64,000 nucleotides of DNA from an uncultured Clostridia bacterium (GTDB lineage: Bacteria > Bacillota > Clostridia > Christensenellales > UBA1242): positions 30,418 to 94,417 of the forward strand of contig CALVYQ010000004.1 of assembly GCA_944372335.1 (NCBI GenBank). Direction: 5' to 3'. The notes under the pieces are model-generated. The model ran no database searches, had not been told where the DNA came from, and saw only the letters and a list, made by a program, of their open reading frames with translations. Both the position numbers and the translations under genes were made by a program. Every line of letters begins with the position of its first letter. Positions within the stretch are counted from its first letter, which is position 1. This document shows positions 17,268-25,360 of the stretch, piece by piece.

Positions 17268-17651
17268 TTAAATTTTATGTAATTCAAACGAAAATTTATT
17301 TTTTAAATCTCTATCAAAGTATTCATAATCGGTTATAACGGCATCACACCCTTTCAATGCCCATTCAATTTTTCCAATAAAGTTATTTTCGTCAATTGGC
17401 AAGAAGGCATCAAAACCCGTATAATCTTCAGGTGCAAGTTTATGATTAAAAGCATAATAGCATCTAGTGCTTCCTTTTTCTAATTTAATAAGCCTACTTG
17501 CAGAGATAGAAGCTAGGCTGTTATTAAGAAAATAAAAGAACCTATAATTTTTTTCAAACAAGGTGTTTAATATTTGCTTAAGTTTACGCTTTTGAGATAT
17601 TTCATCGTTGAGTAAAACCAAGCAACTTCTATTTTTCACTAATCTTTTCAT
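17268..17651 (-). CDS. Protein of unknown function, 127 residues
   Basis: I do not recognise this protein. It has no signal peptide or membrane segment. It begins with a basic stretch (MKRLVKNRSCLVLL) and has an alternating beta/alpha pattern with an acidic C-terminal half (GCDAVITDYEYFDRDLKNK). The start, ATG 17651, follows AAAAGGAAAATTC. It is transcribed away from an XRE-type regulator gene 150 bases off, across direct repeats, which suggests that regulator may control it. Confidence 0.65.
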   Translation of the reverse strand: MKRLVKNRSCLVLLNDEISQKRKLKQILNTLFEKNYRFFYFLNNSLASISASRLIKLEKGSTRCYYAFNHKLAPEDYTGFDAFLPIDENNFIGKIEWALKGCDAVITDYEYFDRDLKNKFSFELHKI

Positions 17652-17673
17652 GAATTTTCCTTTTATAATAAGA

Positions 17674-17720
17674 ATTATAGTATTAAAATTTACTCTTAGT
17701 ATATATTATAGTATAAAAAT
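17674..17720. repeat. Direct repeats in a divergent promoter region
   Basis: ATTATAGTATTAAAAT (17674-17689) and ATTATAGTATAAAAAT (17705-17720) match at 15 of 16 positions with starts 31 bases apart, about three helical turns. They lie between the XRE regulator and the unknown minus-strand gene, and could be operator half-sites. Confidence 0.5.
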
Positions 17721-17732
17721 GACGAATGTAAA
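17705..17732 (-). promoter_or_regulatory. Promoter of the minus-strand unknown gene
   Basis: On the minus strand TTTACA (17732-17727), 16 bases, TATAAT (17710-17705). The -10 box lies inside one of the two direct repeats, so a protein bound there would block RNA polymerase. Confidence 0.55.
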
Positions 17733-17763
17733 GTAATTTTAAGTAATTACAGTAGTTATTATT

Positions 17764-17792
17764 TTGTTTGATTTGGTTAAAATCTTTATAAG
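17764..17792 (+). promoter_or_regulatory. Promoter of the XRE regulator gene
   Basis: TTGTTT (17764-17769), 17 bases, TATAAG (17787-17792). The predicted transcription start falls at or within two bases of the ATG at 17801, so the mRNA may have almost no leader. Confidence 0.45.
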
Positions 17793-17800
17793 AGAGAAAA

Positions 17801-18124
17801 ATGAACAAAGAGATAAGCGAAAATCGTAAGTTTTTAATAAATCGCATAGGATATTTTAGGGTGCGTGCAAAATTGAGTGCACGGGATTTATCTTTGAGAA
17901 TGGGAAAATCTCCGGGATACATCACCAAATTTGAGGCAGGTGGAATAAATTTGCCGGCTGATATTTTGTTTGATATTCTTGATATTTTGAATGTTTCAAG
18001 AGAGGAATTTTTTTCGCAAGACCCAGAAAAATTTGAGCGAGAGAAAAAGTTTATTTTGAAATTTCGTAACCTTTCAAATGAAAATCAAGATTTAGTCTAT
18101 AACATAATGGAAAGTTTAAAGTGA
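17801..18124 (+). CDS. XRE-family helix-turn-helix regulator
   Basis: A 107-residue DNA-binding protein. Residues about 12-67 form a Cro/C1-type five-helix domain, with recognition region LSLRMGKSPGYITKFEAGGINLP and the following ILFDILDILNVSREEFF. The C-terminal 40 residues are a charged helical tail (LSNENQDLVYNIMESLK), probably for dimerisation. It is divergent from the 127-residue unknown gene and is the natural candidate to bind the direct repeats between them; that is inference. Confidence 0.85.
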   Translation: MNKEISENRKFLINRIGYFRVRAKLSARDLSLRMGKSPGYITKFEAGGINLPADILFDILDILNVSREEFFSQDPEKFEREKKFILKFRNLSNENQDLVYNIMESLK

Positions 18125-18129
18125 TTTAC

Positions 18130-18159
18130 TTGACAATATTTAGCCTTAGGTGATAAAAT
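18130..18159 (+). promoter_or_regulatory. Promoter of trpS
   Basis: TTGACA (18130-18135), 18 bases, TAAAAT (18154-18159). A 12-base palindrome, ACTCCTAGGAGT (18161-18172), covers the ribosome site just before ATG 18178. No T-box leader is present, so control by uncharged tRNA-Trp is not expected. Confidence 0.65.
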
Positions 18160-18177
18160 TACTCCTAGGAGTAAGTC

Positions 18178-19167
18178 ATGAAAAGAGTTTTGACAGGTAT
18201 AAAGCCAACAGGGTATGCTCATATTGGAAACTACTTTGGGGCAATTAGGCCGGCGATTGAACTAAGTAAAAAGGAAGAATATGAGTGTTTCTATTTTATT
18301 GCTGACTATCACGCTTTGACCACACTAAATAGCAAGGCGGAGATGAAGGAGTATTTTTACAATATTGCTTGCACATGGCTTGCGTGTGGGCTTGACCCAA
18401 AGAAGGTGGTGTTTTATCGTCAATCTGATATTAAAGAAGATTTTGAGCTTAATTGGATTCTTTGTAATGTCACACCAAAGGGATTGATGAACAGGGCTCA
18501 CGCATATAAAGCTCTTGTCGAAAAAAATGAGGCAAATGGGCTTGATAGAGATGATAAGGTCAATATGGGACTTTATAACTATCCAATTTTGATGAGTGCC
18601 GATATCATGCTTTTTGATGCTGACTATGTGCCTGTTGGACTCGACCAAAAACAGCATATAGAAATAGCTCGTGATATTGCTCATAACTTTAATTTAAAGT
18701 ATGGCGAAACTCTTAAAGAGCCGGTGGAATATATTGATGAAAACAACAACACTCTTGTCGGGCTTGATGGAAGAAAGATGAGTAAAAGCTATAACAACAC
18801 TATCAAACTTTTTGGTGATGAAAATGAACTTAAAAAAGCAATCTTTCGTGTGGTGACTGACAGCCGTTTGCCGGGTGAACCAAAGGACGCAGATTGCACA
18901 GTCAACAAACTCTATAAACTTTTTGTAAGTGAGAGTGAGGCGAAAATTTTTGAAGAAGATTTATTAAAAGGACTAGGCTGGGGTGATGCCAAAAAGCGTC
19001 TTTTTGAAGCTACAAATAGATATATCTCGCCAATGAGAGAAAAGTTTAATTATTATATGGCTCATAAAAAAGAGGTAGATGCAATTTTAGACGAGGGGGC
19101 GGAAAAGGCTCGCATAATTGCTCAAAAGGTGCTAAAGAGAGTAAGAAAGGCAATAGGAGCAGAATAG
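18178..19167 (+). CDS. trpS: Tryptophan--tRNA ligase
   Basis: Charges tRNA-Trp in the cytoplasm. The class I synthetase is 329 residues, the usual length. It has the HIGN form of the HIGH motif near residue 15, KMSKS at residues 200-204, and the family's GIKPTG and DYHALT blocks. It has its own promoter and is followed closely by alaS. Its start codon lies just after the short palindrome that contains the ribosome site. Confidence 0.95.
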   Translation: MKRVLTGIKPTGYAHIGNYFGAIRPAIELSKKEEYECFYFIADYHALTTLNSKAEMKEYFYNIACTWLACGLDPKKVVFYRQSDIKEDFELNWILCNVTPKGLMNRAHAYKALVEKNEANGLDRDDKVNMGLYNYPILMSADIMLFDADYVPVGLDQKQHIEIARDIAHNFNLKYGETLKEPVEYIDENNNTLVGLDGRKMSKSYNNTIKLFGDENELKKAIFRVVTDSRLPGEPKDADCTVNKLYKLFVSESEAKIFEEDLLKGLGWGDAKKRLFEATNRYISPMREKFNYYMAHKKEVDAILDEGAEKARIIAQKVLKRVRKAIGAE

Positions 19168-19230
19168 AGATTTAAAAATGAAGCTCTTGTGTTTAAATTA
19201 TAATAAAGTGAGAAAATTTAGGAGAAAAAT

Positions 19231-21048
19231 ATGATTACTGATGTTGAGATTAAGAATAAATGGTTTGAGTTTTTTGAAAGTAAGGGGTTTAAGCGTATTG
19301 ATAGTTATTCAATAATACCTGAAAATGACCCAACTGTGCTTTTTACCACTGCAGGTATGCACCCTCTAGTGCCATATTTACTTGGCGAAAAACACCCAAA
19401 AGGTAATATGATTTGCAATATTCAAAGATGTATAAGAACCACTGATATTGACGATGTTGGAGATGATAGCCACTTGACTTTCTTTGAAATGCTGGGCAAT
19501 TGGTTCTTAGGTGAATGCGACAAGAAAAAAATGATTGAATATTCCTATGAATTTTTGACTAGTCCTAAGTATTTAGGAATAGATAAAAAGCGTCTTGCAA
19601 CCACTGTGTTTGCAGGAGATGAACTCGCTCCTCGTGATACCTTTTCGCATGATGTTTGGAAAAAATGCGGAATAGAAAATGTCTATTATCTAGATAAAAA
19701 ACATAATTGGTGGGCACTTGGTGGAGGCGTTGGGCCTTGTGGGCCAGATACTGAGATGTTTCTAGACACCGGGAAGGAAAAGTGTAGTGAAAATTGCTCT
19801 CCTGCTTGCGACTGCGGAAAATATTTAGAGATTTGGAATGACGTTTTCATGCAATATGTTGTTGAGAAAGAGGGTGATGCGGTTAAGCCTCTTAAAAAGC
19901 CAAACATCGACACCGGCATGGGGTTAGAGCGAACTGTGGTTGTTATAAATGGCTTAAAATCTGTCTATGATTGTGGAGTTTTAAAAAAGGCAATCGACTT
20001 TATCTCTGTTCATGCAAAAGTCCCTTATCTTGAAAACGAAAAGTCAAAGCGTTCCTATCGAATCATCGCTGACCATTTGCGTTCAGCACTATTTATCCTC
20101 GGAGATGAAAAAGGGGTTGTGCCAAGCAATGTTGGTCAGGGCTATATTTTGAGAAGGCTTATTCGTCGTGCTGTCAACTGTGCCAGAAACATTTCTTTGG
20201 ATACAAAATATTTTAATGATATTATTGATATATATGTAGATAGGCATGGCGAAGATTATGCTGACATTAAGCGAAACAGAGAGTTTGTTAAGACAGAACT
20301 TGATAAGGAAGTGGAAAAATTTTCTAAGGCTCTTGAAGAAGGGCATAAGGAGTTTGATAAGGTTATAGCCGGCATTGAAAAGCACAAAGAGTTTGCTTTA
20401 AGAAATGGCGAAGTTGTGCCAAACATCATCTCAGGCAAGGCTTGCTTTAGACTTTATGACACTTTTGGCTTTCCATTTGAACTTACAAAAGAACTTGCAC
20501 GTGAAATTGGCTATGAGGTTGATGAAGAGGGATACAAAAAGGCATTTATGGAACATCAAGAAAAGAGCAGAACGGCATCTTCTGGAACATTTAAAGGAGG
20601 ACTTGCTGATACCTCTGATGCTAGTGCCCATCTTCACACAGCAACGCATTTACTTATGGCAGGGCTTAGAAAGATGTTTGGAAATGGTGTTATGCAAAAG
20701 GGCTCAAATATCACACCAGAACGTATGAGGCTAGATTTTAATGTTGACCATAAATTGACCGGTGAAGAGTTAAAGAAGCTTGAAGATTTTGTTAACGATG
20801 CCATTCAAAAAGAAATTCCTGTAACTTACGAAGAGATGACGCTTGATGAAGCTAAGAAGAGTGGGGCTGTCGGTGTGTTTGAAAGCAAGTATGGCGAAAA
20901 GGTTAAAGTTTATACTATTGGTGATATATCTAAGGAAATTTGCGGTGGGCCACACGCTAAAAATACCAAAGATTTACATCATTTTAAGATTGCTAAAGAG
21001 GAAAGCTCCTCTGCTGGAATTAGAAGAATCAAGGCTATTTTAGATTAA
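19231..21048 (+). CDS. alaS: Alanine--tRNA ligase, short form lacking the C-Ala domain
   Basis: Charges tRNA-Ala. The 605-residue protein contains the class II catalytic core (FTTAGMHPLVPYLLGE, FFEMLGNWFLGE, the GMGLER motif 3), the tRNA-recognition helical domain and the editing domain with zinc ligands H469-TAT-H473 and C571-GGP-H575. It ends right after the editing domain, so the roughly 250-residue C-Ala domain of standard 875-residue enzymes is absent. A cysteine cluster (CSENCSPACDCG) sits in the catalytic part. Short AlaRS proteins of about 600 residues are known in some lineages. The stop is clean and a new promoter follows at once, so this does not look like a recent truncation. Confidence 0.9.
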   Translation: MITDVEIKNKWFEFFESKGFKRIDSYSIIPENDPTVLFTTAGMHPLVPYLLGEKHPKGNMICNIQRCIRTTDIDDVGDDSHLTFFEMLGNWFLGECDKKKMIEYSYEFLTSPKYLGIDKKRLATTVFAGDELAPRDTFSHDVWKKCGIENVYYLDKKHNWWALGGGVGPCGPDTEMFLDTGKEKCSENCSPACDCGKYLEIWNDVFMQYVVEKEGDAVKPLKKPNIDTGMGLERTVVVINGLKSVYDCGVLKKAIDFISVHAKVPYLENEKSKRSYRIIADHLRSALFILGDEKGVVPSNVGQGYILRRLIRRAVNCARNISLDTKYFNDIIDIYVDRHGEDYADIKRNREFVKTELDKEVEKFSKALEEGHKEFDKVIAGIEKHKEFALRNGEVVPNIISGKACFRLYDTFGFPFELTKELAREIGYEVDEEGYKKAFMEHQEKSRTASSGTFKGGLADTSDASAHLHTATHLLMAGLRKMFGNGVMQKGSNITPERMRLDFNVDHKLTGEELKKLEDFVNDAIQKEIPVTYEEMTLDEAKKSGAVGVFESKYGEKVKVYTIGDISKEICGGPHAKNTKDLHHFKIAKEESSSAGIRRIKAILD

Positions 21049-21053
21049 TTGTC

Positions 21054-21082
21054 TTGACATGAACTTATATTATTGATAAAAT
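21054..21082 (+). promoter_or_regulatory. Promoter of the DUF4097-like surface protein gene
   Basis: TTGACA (21054-21059), 17 bases, TAAAAT (21077-21082), a consensus-like sigma-A promoter directly behind the alaS stop. Confidence 0.7.
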
Positions 21083-21112
21083 GTTTTATATCTTGTGAAA
21101 AGGAGGGAGTAT

Positions 21113-22633
21113 ATGGCTCAAGGCGGAATAAGAAAAGGATTTTTCTTTTACTTTGGACTTTTAGTGCTTCTTGTTATAGCTGTATTTTTAATTATACTTG
21201 TTATTTTGTTTTTCAATCCGGGGAAAACTATTCTGGGACTACAATATTTTACTAATGGCGAAACGGTGCAACTTCAAACTACCACCGATGATGAAACGCC
21301 TTTTAATTTTACATCGGGCGGGAATGTTAGAAGTATTGATATTGATTGCTCGTATGCCAATGTGTATGTGCAGGTAAGTGAGGATATTCACGAAAACTGC
21401 GTGCAGATAACAAATGAGGCTTCCGGCTTTGCCACATACAAGCAGGCACGTCCTTATGAATATTCTGTTACTCTTGAGGGCACAACTTTGAAGATTGATG
21501 TTACAGAATCGGTAGGTTTCCTTTATTTTTCAAGAAATGTTTCAATAATCATCAATATTGAGGCAAGATATTTTGATGGAAGCGTTTCGTATGATGGTAA
21601 TTATCAAGGTATAACTTTTGATATTCAAACAACAAGCGGAAACGTCTATCTTGGTACAGGAGACTCAAATGCCTATGAGATAAGACCTAATAATGTTATG
21701 GTAGAAACGACAAGTGGCAATATTTATCTATCTAAAAATTTAGATTTGTCGGGCATGAATACCCTTTCTCTTGAAACGGGAAGCGGTGAGATAACAACCG
21801 ATAGTTACAACGTTAGTGTTGATGGTGGAAGCAATCTAAATGGTAGAGGCATTGTGATGAACTCCGGAGAAGTGAATTTAACCACAAACACAGGGCTTAT
21901 GGATTTTGACCTTATCAGAATAAACAACAACGGCGTACTTAATCTTAGCAATGAAAACGGAAATATGACAATTGGTGAAATTGATGTCAATAGTGTAAAT
22001 TTAAATGCTCTTGAAGGAAATTATTATTTTGATAAAGTCACAGCAAACATTCTTTCTTTCACTCCATCAGAAGATAGGATTGAATCACCAAATATTAGAG
22101 TTGGCTCTTTAACAGGAGATTTTGTTATCTCATCTTCTGAAAATAATTCCACTCCTAATATCAATATAGATAAACTTGTTGGAGATTTTGCTTCAACCGG
22201 CGTCAATGGAAGCTTTAATATAGGCGAAATAACAGGAGAAGTTAGAGTTGATACAAGAAGTGGTAGTTTGAATGTTAACTTTGTAAGCTCCGGAACATTA
22301 TACACAGACACCATAACAACAGAGAGAGGAAATATAACTGTCGGCTTCTTGGGCGTTTGCAATCATGATATGAATATTTGGACTGACAGTGGTAAGGTTA
22401 CCATCAATGTTGTTGATGAAACAGGCTTTACTTCAACTGTGTATGATTATGCTGAATATTCAAAGGACGAGGCAGAAAGAACTCCGCTAGCAAACGATAC
22501 TGACAGAATTACAGTAAATATTGGAACGCATGAGGCTGTAAAAAATCCACTTGATATCAATCCTTCCACAGGCTCTAGCAAAGGAACATTCACAATCTTC
22601 ACAAACGATGATGTTGAATATGTTAAAGAATAA
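21113..22633 (+). CDS. Membrane-anchored beta-helix protein, DUF4097-like
   Basis: A 506-residue protein with a single N-terminal membrane segment (residues about 8-38) and a long extracellular region. This region consists of short beta-strand repeats rich in Asn, Thr, Ser and Gly, of the form TTSGNVYL, TTSGNIYL, TGSGEITT, TRSGSLNV. This is the pattern of DUF4097-like adhesin/beta-helix domains. ATG 21113 is chosen for its AAAAGGAGGGAGTAT ribosome site over an ATG 18 bases upstream. It heads a cluster of surface proteins up to 29.6 kb. A structural or adhesive role at the cell surface is likely; no catalytic motif is seen. Confidence 0.78.
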   Translation: MAQGGIRKGFFFYFGLLVLLVIAVFLIILVILFFNPGKTILGLQYFTNGETVQLQTTTDDETPFNFTSGGNVRSIDIDCSYANVYVQVSEDIHENCVQITNEASGFATYKQARPYEYSVTLEGTTLKIDVTESVGFLYFSRNVSIIINIEARYFDGSVSYDGNYQGITFDIQTTSGNVYLGTGDSNAYEIRPNNVMVETTSGNIYLSKNLDLSGMNTLSLETGSGEITTDSYNVSVDGGSNLNGRGIVMNSGEVNLTTNTGLMDFDLIRINNNGVLNLSNENGNMTIGEIDVNSVNLNALEGNYYFDKVTANILSFTPSEDRIESPNIRVGSLTGDFVISSSENNSTPNINIDKLVGDFASTGVNGSFNIGEITGEVRVDTRSGSLNVNFVSSGTLYTDTITTERGNITVGFLGVCNHDMNIWTDSGKVTINVVDETGFTSTVYDYAEYSKDEAERTPLANDTDRITVNIGTHEAVKNPLDINPSTGSSKGTFTIFTNDDVEYVKE

Positions 22634-22641
22634 GAATATAT

Positions 22642-22684
22642 AAAAAGCACCTTAAATGTAAAATTTTAAAAAGGTGTTTTTTTA
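22642..22684 (+). terminator. Terminator of the DUF4097-like gene
   Basis: AAAAAGCACCTT (22642-22653) pairs with AAGGTGTTTTTT (22671-22682) with one G-T pair, followed by more T. Confidence 0.75.
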
Positions 22685-22750
22685 TTTAATTTCCTAAATG
22701 AAAATATTTTGTTAAAATATTTGGAAAAATATATAAAAATGTGGTATTAA

Positions 22751-22784
22751 TATAATGTAACTTAAATATATTCTATACATTATA
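22751..22784. promoter_or_regulatory. Dyad upstream of the large surface protein gene
   Basis: TATAATGTA (22751-22759) is inverted as TACATTATA (22776-22784), so each arm contains a TATAAT -10-like box on opposite strands. It lies 50 bases before ATG 22834. It may be an operator or opposed promoters; no protein is assigned. Confidence 0.3.
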
Positions 22785-22833
22785 ATCAAAATTTAAACAA
22801 TACTAACAATGGCACGGATAAAGAGAGGGGAAG

Positions 22834-25281
22834 ATGAAAAAGATTTTAAAATTTTCAATTTTGTCGATATTTGCTTTTCTTGTGTTTTGCGGAACCTTGA
22901 TTTTTTCTATGCCAAGTTTAAAAGTAGCAGATGCTGAAATCACAGAAAGCACAGCAGATATTTCGATAAGCACACCTGAGGGGTTGAGTTCTTTTATCAC
23001 CAACTATTCTGAAAGTACCTCAAACGACACTGTTTTGTTAACAAGAGATATAGATATGTCTGGTTATTCCGTTGAAAACACAATCGGAACAAGCAAAATT
23101 CCTTTTACAGGCACTTTTGATGGTAACGGTCATACTATTAGCAATTTAAGCATTAACTTTTCAAATACAACAGCAGATTGTATTGTGCCTTCATATTTAG
23201 GGCTTTTTGGTGTAACAAATGGAGCAACAATTCTCGACCTTGAGATTTCTGGGGTTACTAATATCTCTGTTTCAAATTCTCCAGATGTTTTAGATGTCGG
23301 AATTCTCGTTGGGAAAGCGGAAAATACAACAATTGAAAATTGTACTATCAACTCTACATTAAGCTATAATGACAACAAAAATAAAGATGGTGTCAATGAT
23401 GAAAATCGAGGAATTAAAACCATAAATGCTGGTGGAATGGTCGGAGAACTTGTAAACTCCACTATTAGAAATTCTATTTATAGGCCAAGCAATGCGAGCA
23501 GTTTTTATCTTGAGAGTATTTTTAGACGTGATGCCAAGTTTGGCGGTATTGCCGGCGTTGTTCAAAACTCTAATATATTTTTTACTGTCAGTGCTCCAAA
23601 AATTGAAGTGCAAACAAGCGAAAATTTTGCGGGATATACATACATAGGCGGCATATTTGGCACAATCAGTCAGGGTAACAGCAAGGTTATAAACTGTGTT
23701 GTCGAGCCAACCATTAGCGTAGTTAATAATTATGACAAAATTGTCTATAGTGGTGCAATCGGTGGATTCATTTATCTTCCAGCTCCTTATGCAAACAATA
23801 TTTCATACGTCTATTATTATTCTCCGCTAAATGCTTTTGGAGAAGGCACTAATTACACGTCAAGCAACAATATAACAAGTGTGAGCGATACGATTATAAC
23901 TCATACTGCTGAGGCGGGGAGTGAATATACCGATGCACGTGATTATTTTGAGTCTAAGAAATGGAATGGGCTTTATGGTGACCGTTGGGATTTTGCAAAT
24001 ACCTTTATTATTCAAGATAACAATATATTCTTGCAAGCCTTTCAGGGAGAATTTTCAATTAGGGTGACAACAAGTAGTGCAAGTGTGGAAGATAACATAA
24101 TCATTCTTTTAGATGATGAAGATGAAGACAACGAACTCGAATATACGCCTGAATATAATGATATTGTGCAAATTAGATTTAAATTTAACGATCAAGTCAA
24201 CAAATTAATAGGTCAATATTATAGGCTAGATAACTTAACTCTTAGAAGTGGTGTGACTCAATCGGTGGCATCGTTTAGCGAAAGTAGTGAAGGATATCGA
24301 CTTATTACGACAGATAACTATGATAGAATCAGTATGACCACAAAGGAAGATAATGGCGAGATTGTATATACAATTACCATAAATGGTGTTACAAATAATT
24401 ACACAGGCGTATATCAATTAAATATTGTTGCAAATGACTTTGAAGCTAGATTTGAATATCGACTTTTTGATAAAGATGGTGAACCGGAGGATTCAGAAAT
24501 TGTGCCAACTGAGTGCTATGTCTATAATAAAACAGGCGGGACTCAAGATTCCAGATATTATACCGTCTATGATATGACCTATAACAATTCTTACACCATT
24601 GCCACTCGTGCAGATTCTAGATCCATCTATGAATTTAGAGGCTGGTATTTAGATAAAGGTGATGAAGAGGATACCCCTCTAAGTGAGCCAGATGAGGGGA
24701 CGACAGACGTCTTTTCAAATAGTGATTTGAGTTTTACATTTGGACAAGGTAATTTTGCCCTAACTAAAGACTTTGTTGTCTATGCTAAATATGTTGATAA
24801 TTCTTGTGAGATGACTTTTGTCTTTGATGAGGGTATAGAGAGAATTGTTATTTCAACCAACGAAAATGCGATAACAACAACAGAAACAACAATAAAAGTT
24901 AAGAAGCAAACCAATGTTAAGATGGAGTTATATTTAAAAGAGAACTATGCATTTGATGTGCAAAGATTTTTGGACGAGGTAAGCACTTTCCGTGTTAACT
25001 GCACGCTTGATAACGAAGTCTCCACAGATACCTATTATCTTTTCACTCTTGATTTGGCTCAAATCAGCGACCAGAGTTTTGGTGATGTTTTAAATCTTTC
25101 CTTCGAAACTGAGGTTCAAGACACAACCGATTGGACTCTTATTTGGATAATTATAGGTTCAGTTTTGGGCGGGCTTGTTTTAATTGCGATTATTATCATT
25201 GTTGTGGTTGTTGTTAAAAGAAAAGGTGGTGGCGGTGGCGGAAGGAGTCGCAAAAGCTCTTACAGGAATATGTATTATTAA
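22834..25281 (+). CDS. Large surface protein with GLUG-type beta-helix and C-terminal membrane anchor
   Basis: An 815-residue exported protein. Residues 1-34 are a signal peptide ending at VADAE. Residues about 45-400 contain beta-helix repeats with GLUG-like units (GTFDGNGHTISNLSI, IGGIFGTISQGNSKVINCVV). A repeat-type domain with WYLDKGDEE follows, like a listeria/bacteroidetes repeat. Near residue 770 there is one membrane segment (TLIWIIIGSVLGGLVLIAII) and a short basic cytoplasmic tail with six glycines (KRKGGGGGGRSRKSS). AGAGAGGGGAAG is the ribosome site. It is probably a displayed adhesin or matrix protein, with no enzymatic motif. No LPxTG sorting signal is present; anchoring is by the membrane helix. 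Confidence 0.8.
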   Translation: MKKILKFSILSIFAFLVFCGTLIFSMPSLKVADAEITESTADISISTPEGLSSFITNYSESTSNDTVLLTRDIDMSGYSVENTIGTSKIPFTGTFDGNGHTISNLSINFSNTTADCIVPSYLGLFGVTNGATILDLEISGVTNISVSNSPDVLDVGILVGKAENTTIENCTINSTLSYNDNKNKDGVNDENRGIKTINAGGMVGELVNSTIRNSIYRPSNASSFYLESIFRRDAKFGGIAGVVQNSNIFFTVSAPKIEVQTSENFAGYTYIGGIFGTISQGNSKVINCVVEPTISVVNNYDKIVYSGAIGGFIYLPAPYANNISYVYYYSPLNAFGEGTNYTSSNNITSVSDTIITHTAEAGSEYTDARDYFESKKWNGLYGDRWDFANTFIIQDNNIFLQAFQGEFSIRVTTSSASVEDNIIILLDDEDEDNELEYTPEYNDIVQIRFKFNDQVNKLIGQYYRLDNLTLRSGVTQSVASFSESSEGYRLITTDNYDRISMTTKEDNGEIVYTITINGVTNNYTGVYQLNIVANDFEARFEYRLFDKDGEPEDSEIVPTECYVYNKTGGTQDSRYYTVYDMTYNNSYTIATRADSRSIYEFRGWYLDKGDEEDTPLSEPDEGTTDVFSNSDLSFTFGQGNFALTKDFVVYAKYVDNSCEMTFVFDEGIERIVISTNENAITTTETTIKVKKQTNVKMELYLKENYAFDVQRFLDEVSTFRVNCTLDNEVSTDTYYLFTLDLAQISDQSFGDVLNLSFETEVQDTTDWTLIWIIIGSVLGGLVLIAIIIIVVVVVKRKGGGGGGRSRKSSYRNMYY

Positions 25282-25306
25282 TTACTTAATCTATAGTATT
25301 ATGTCA

Positions 25307-25347
25307 CAAGATATTGTGTTAATTAATGTATAATACACCATATATTG
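25307..25347. repeat. Palindromic intergenic repeat, diverged copy
   Basis: CAAGATATTGTGTTAATT (25307-25324), a 5-base spacer, and ATAATACACCATATATTG (25330-25347) align with the two 18-base arms of the 43-bp element. It ends 5 bases before the ribosome site of the DUF2207 gene, so it would lie in or next to that promoter. Confidence 0.5.
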
Positions 25348-25360
25348 CTATAGGAGGAAT

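Noticed and set aside
18161-18172. ACTCCTAGGAGT palindrome as a regulatory hairpin of trpS
   Set aside because: The stem has no room for a loop, and any Shine-Dalgarno AGGAG with its complement CTCCT would give this by chance; only noted under the promoter.
18130-19230. T-box riboswitches upstream of trpS and alaS
   Set aside because: The leaders are too short and no T-box core sequence or specifier loop is present.
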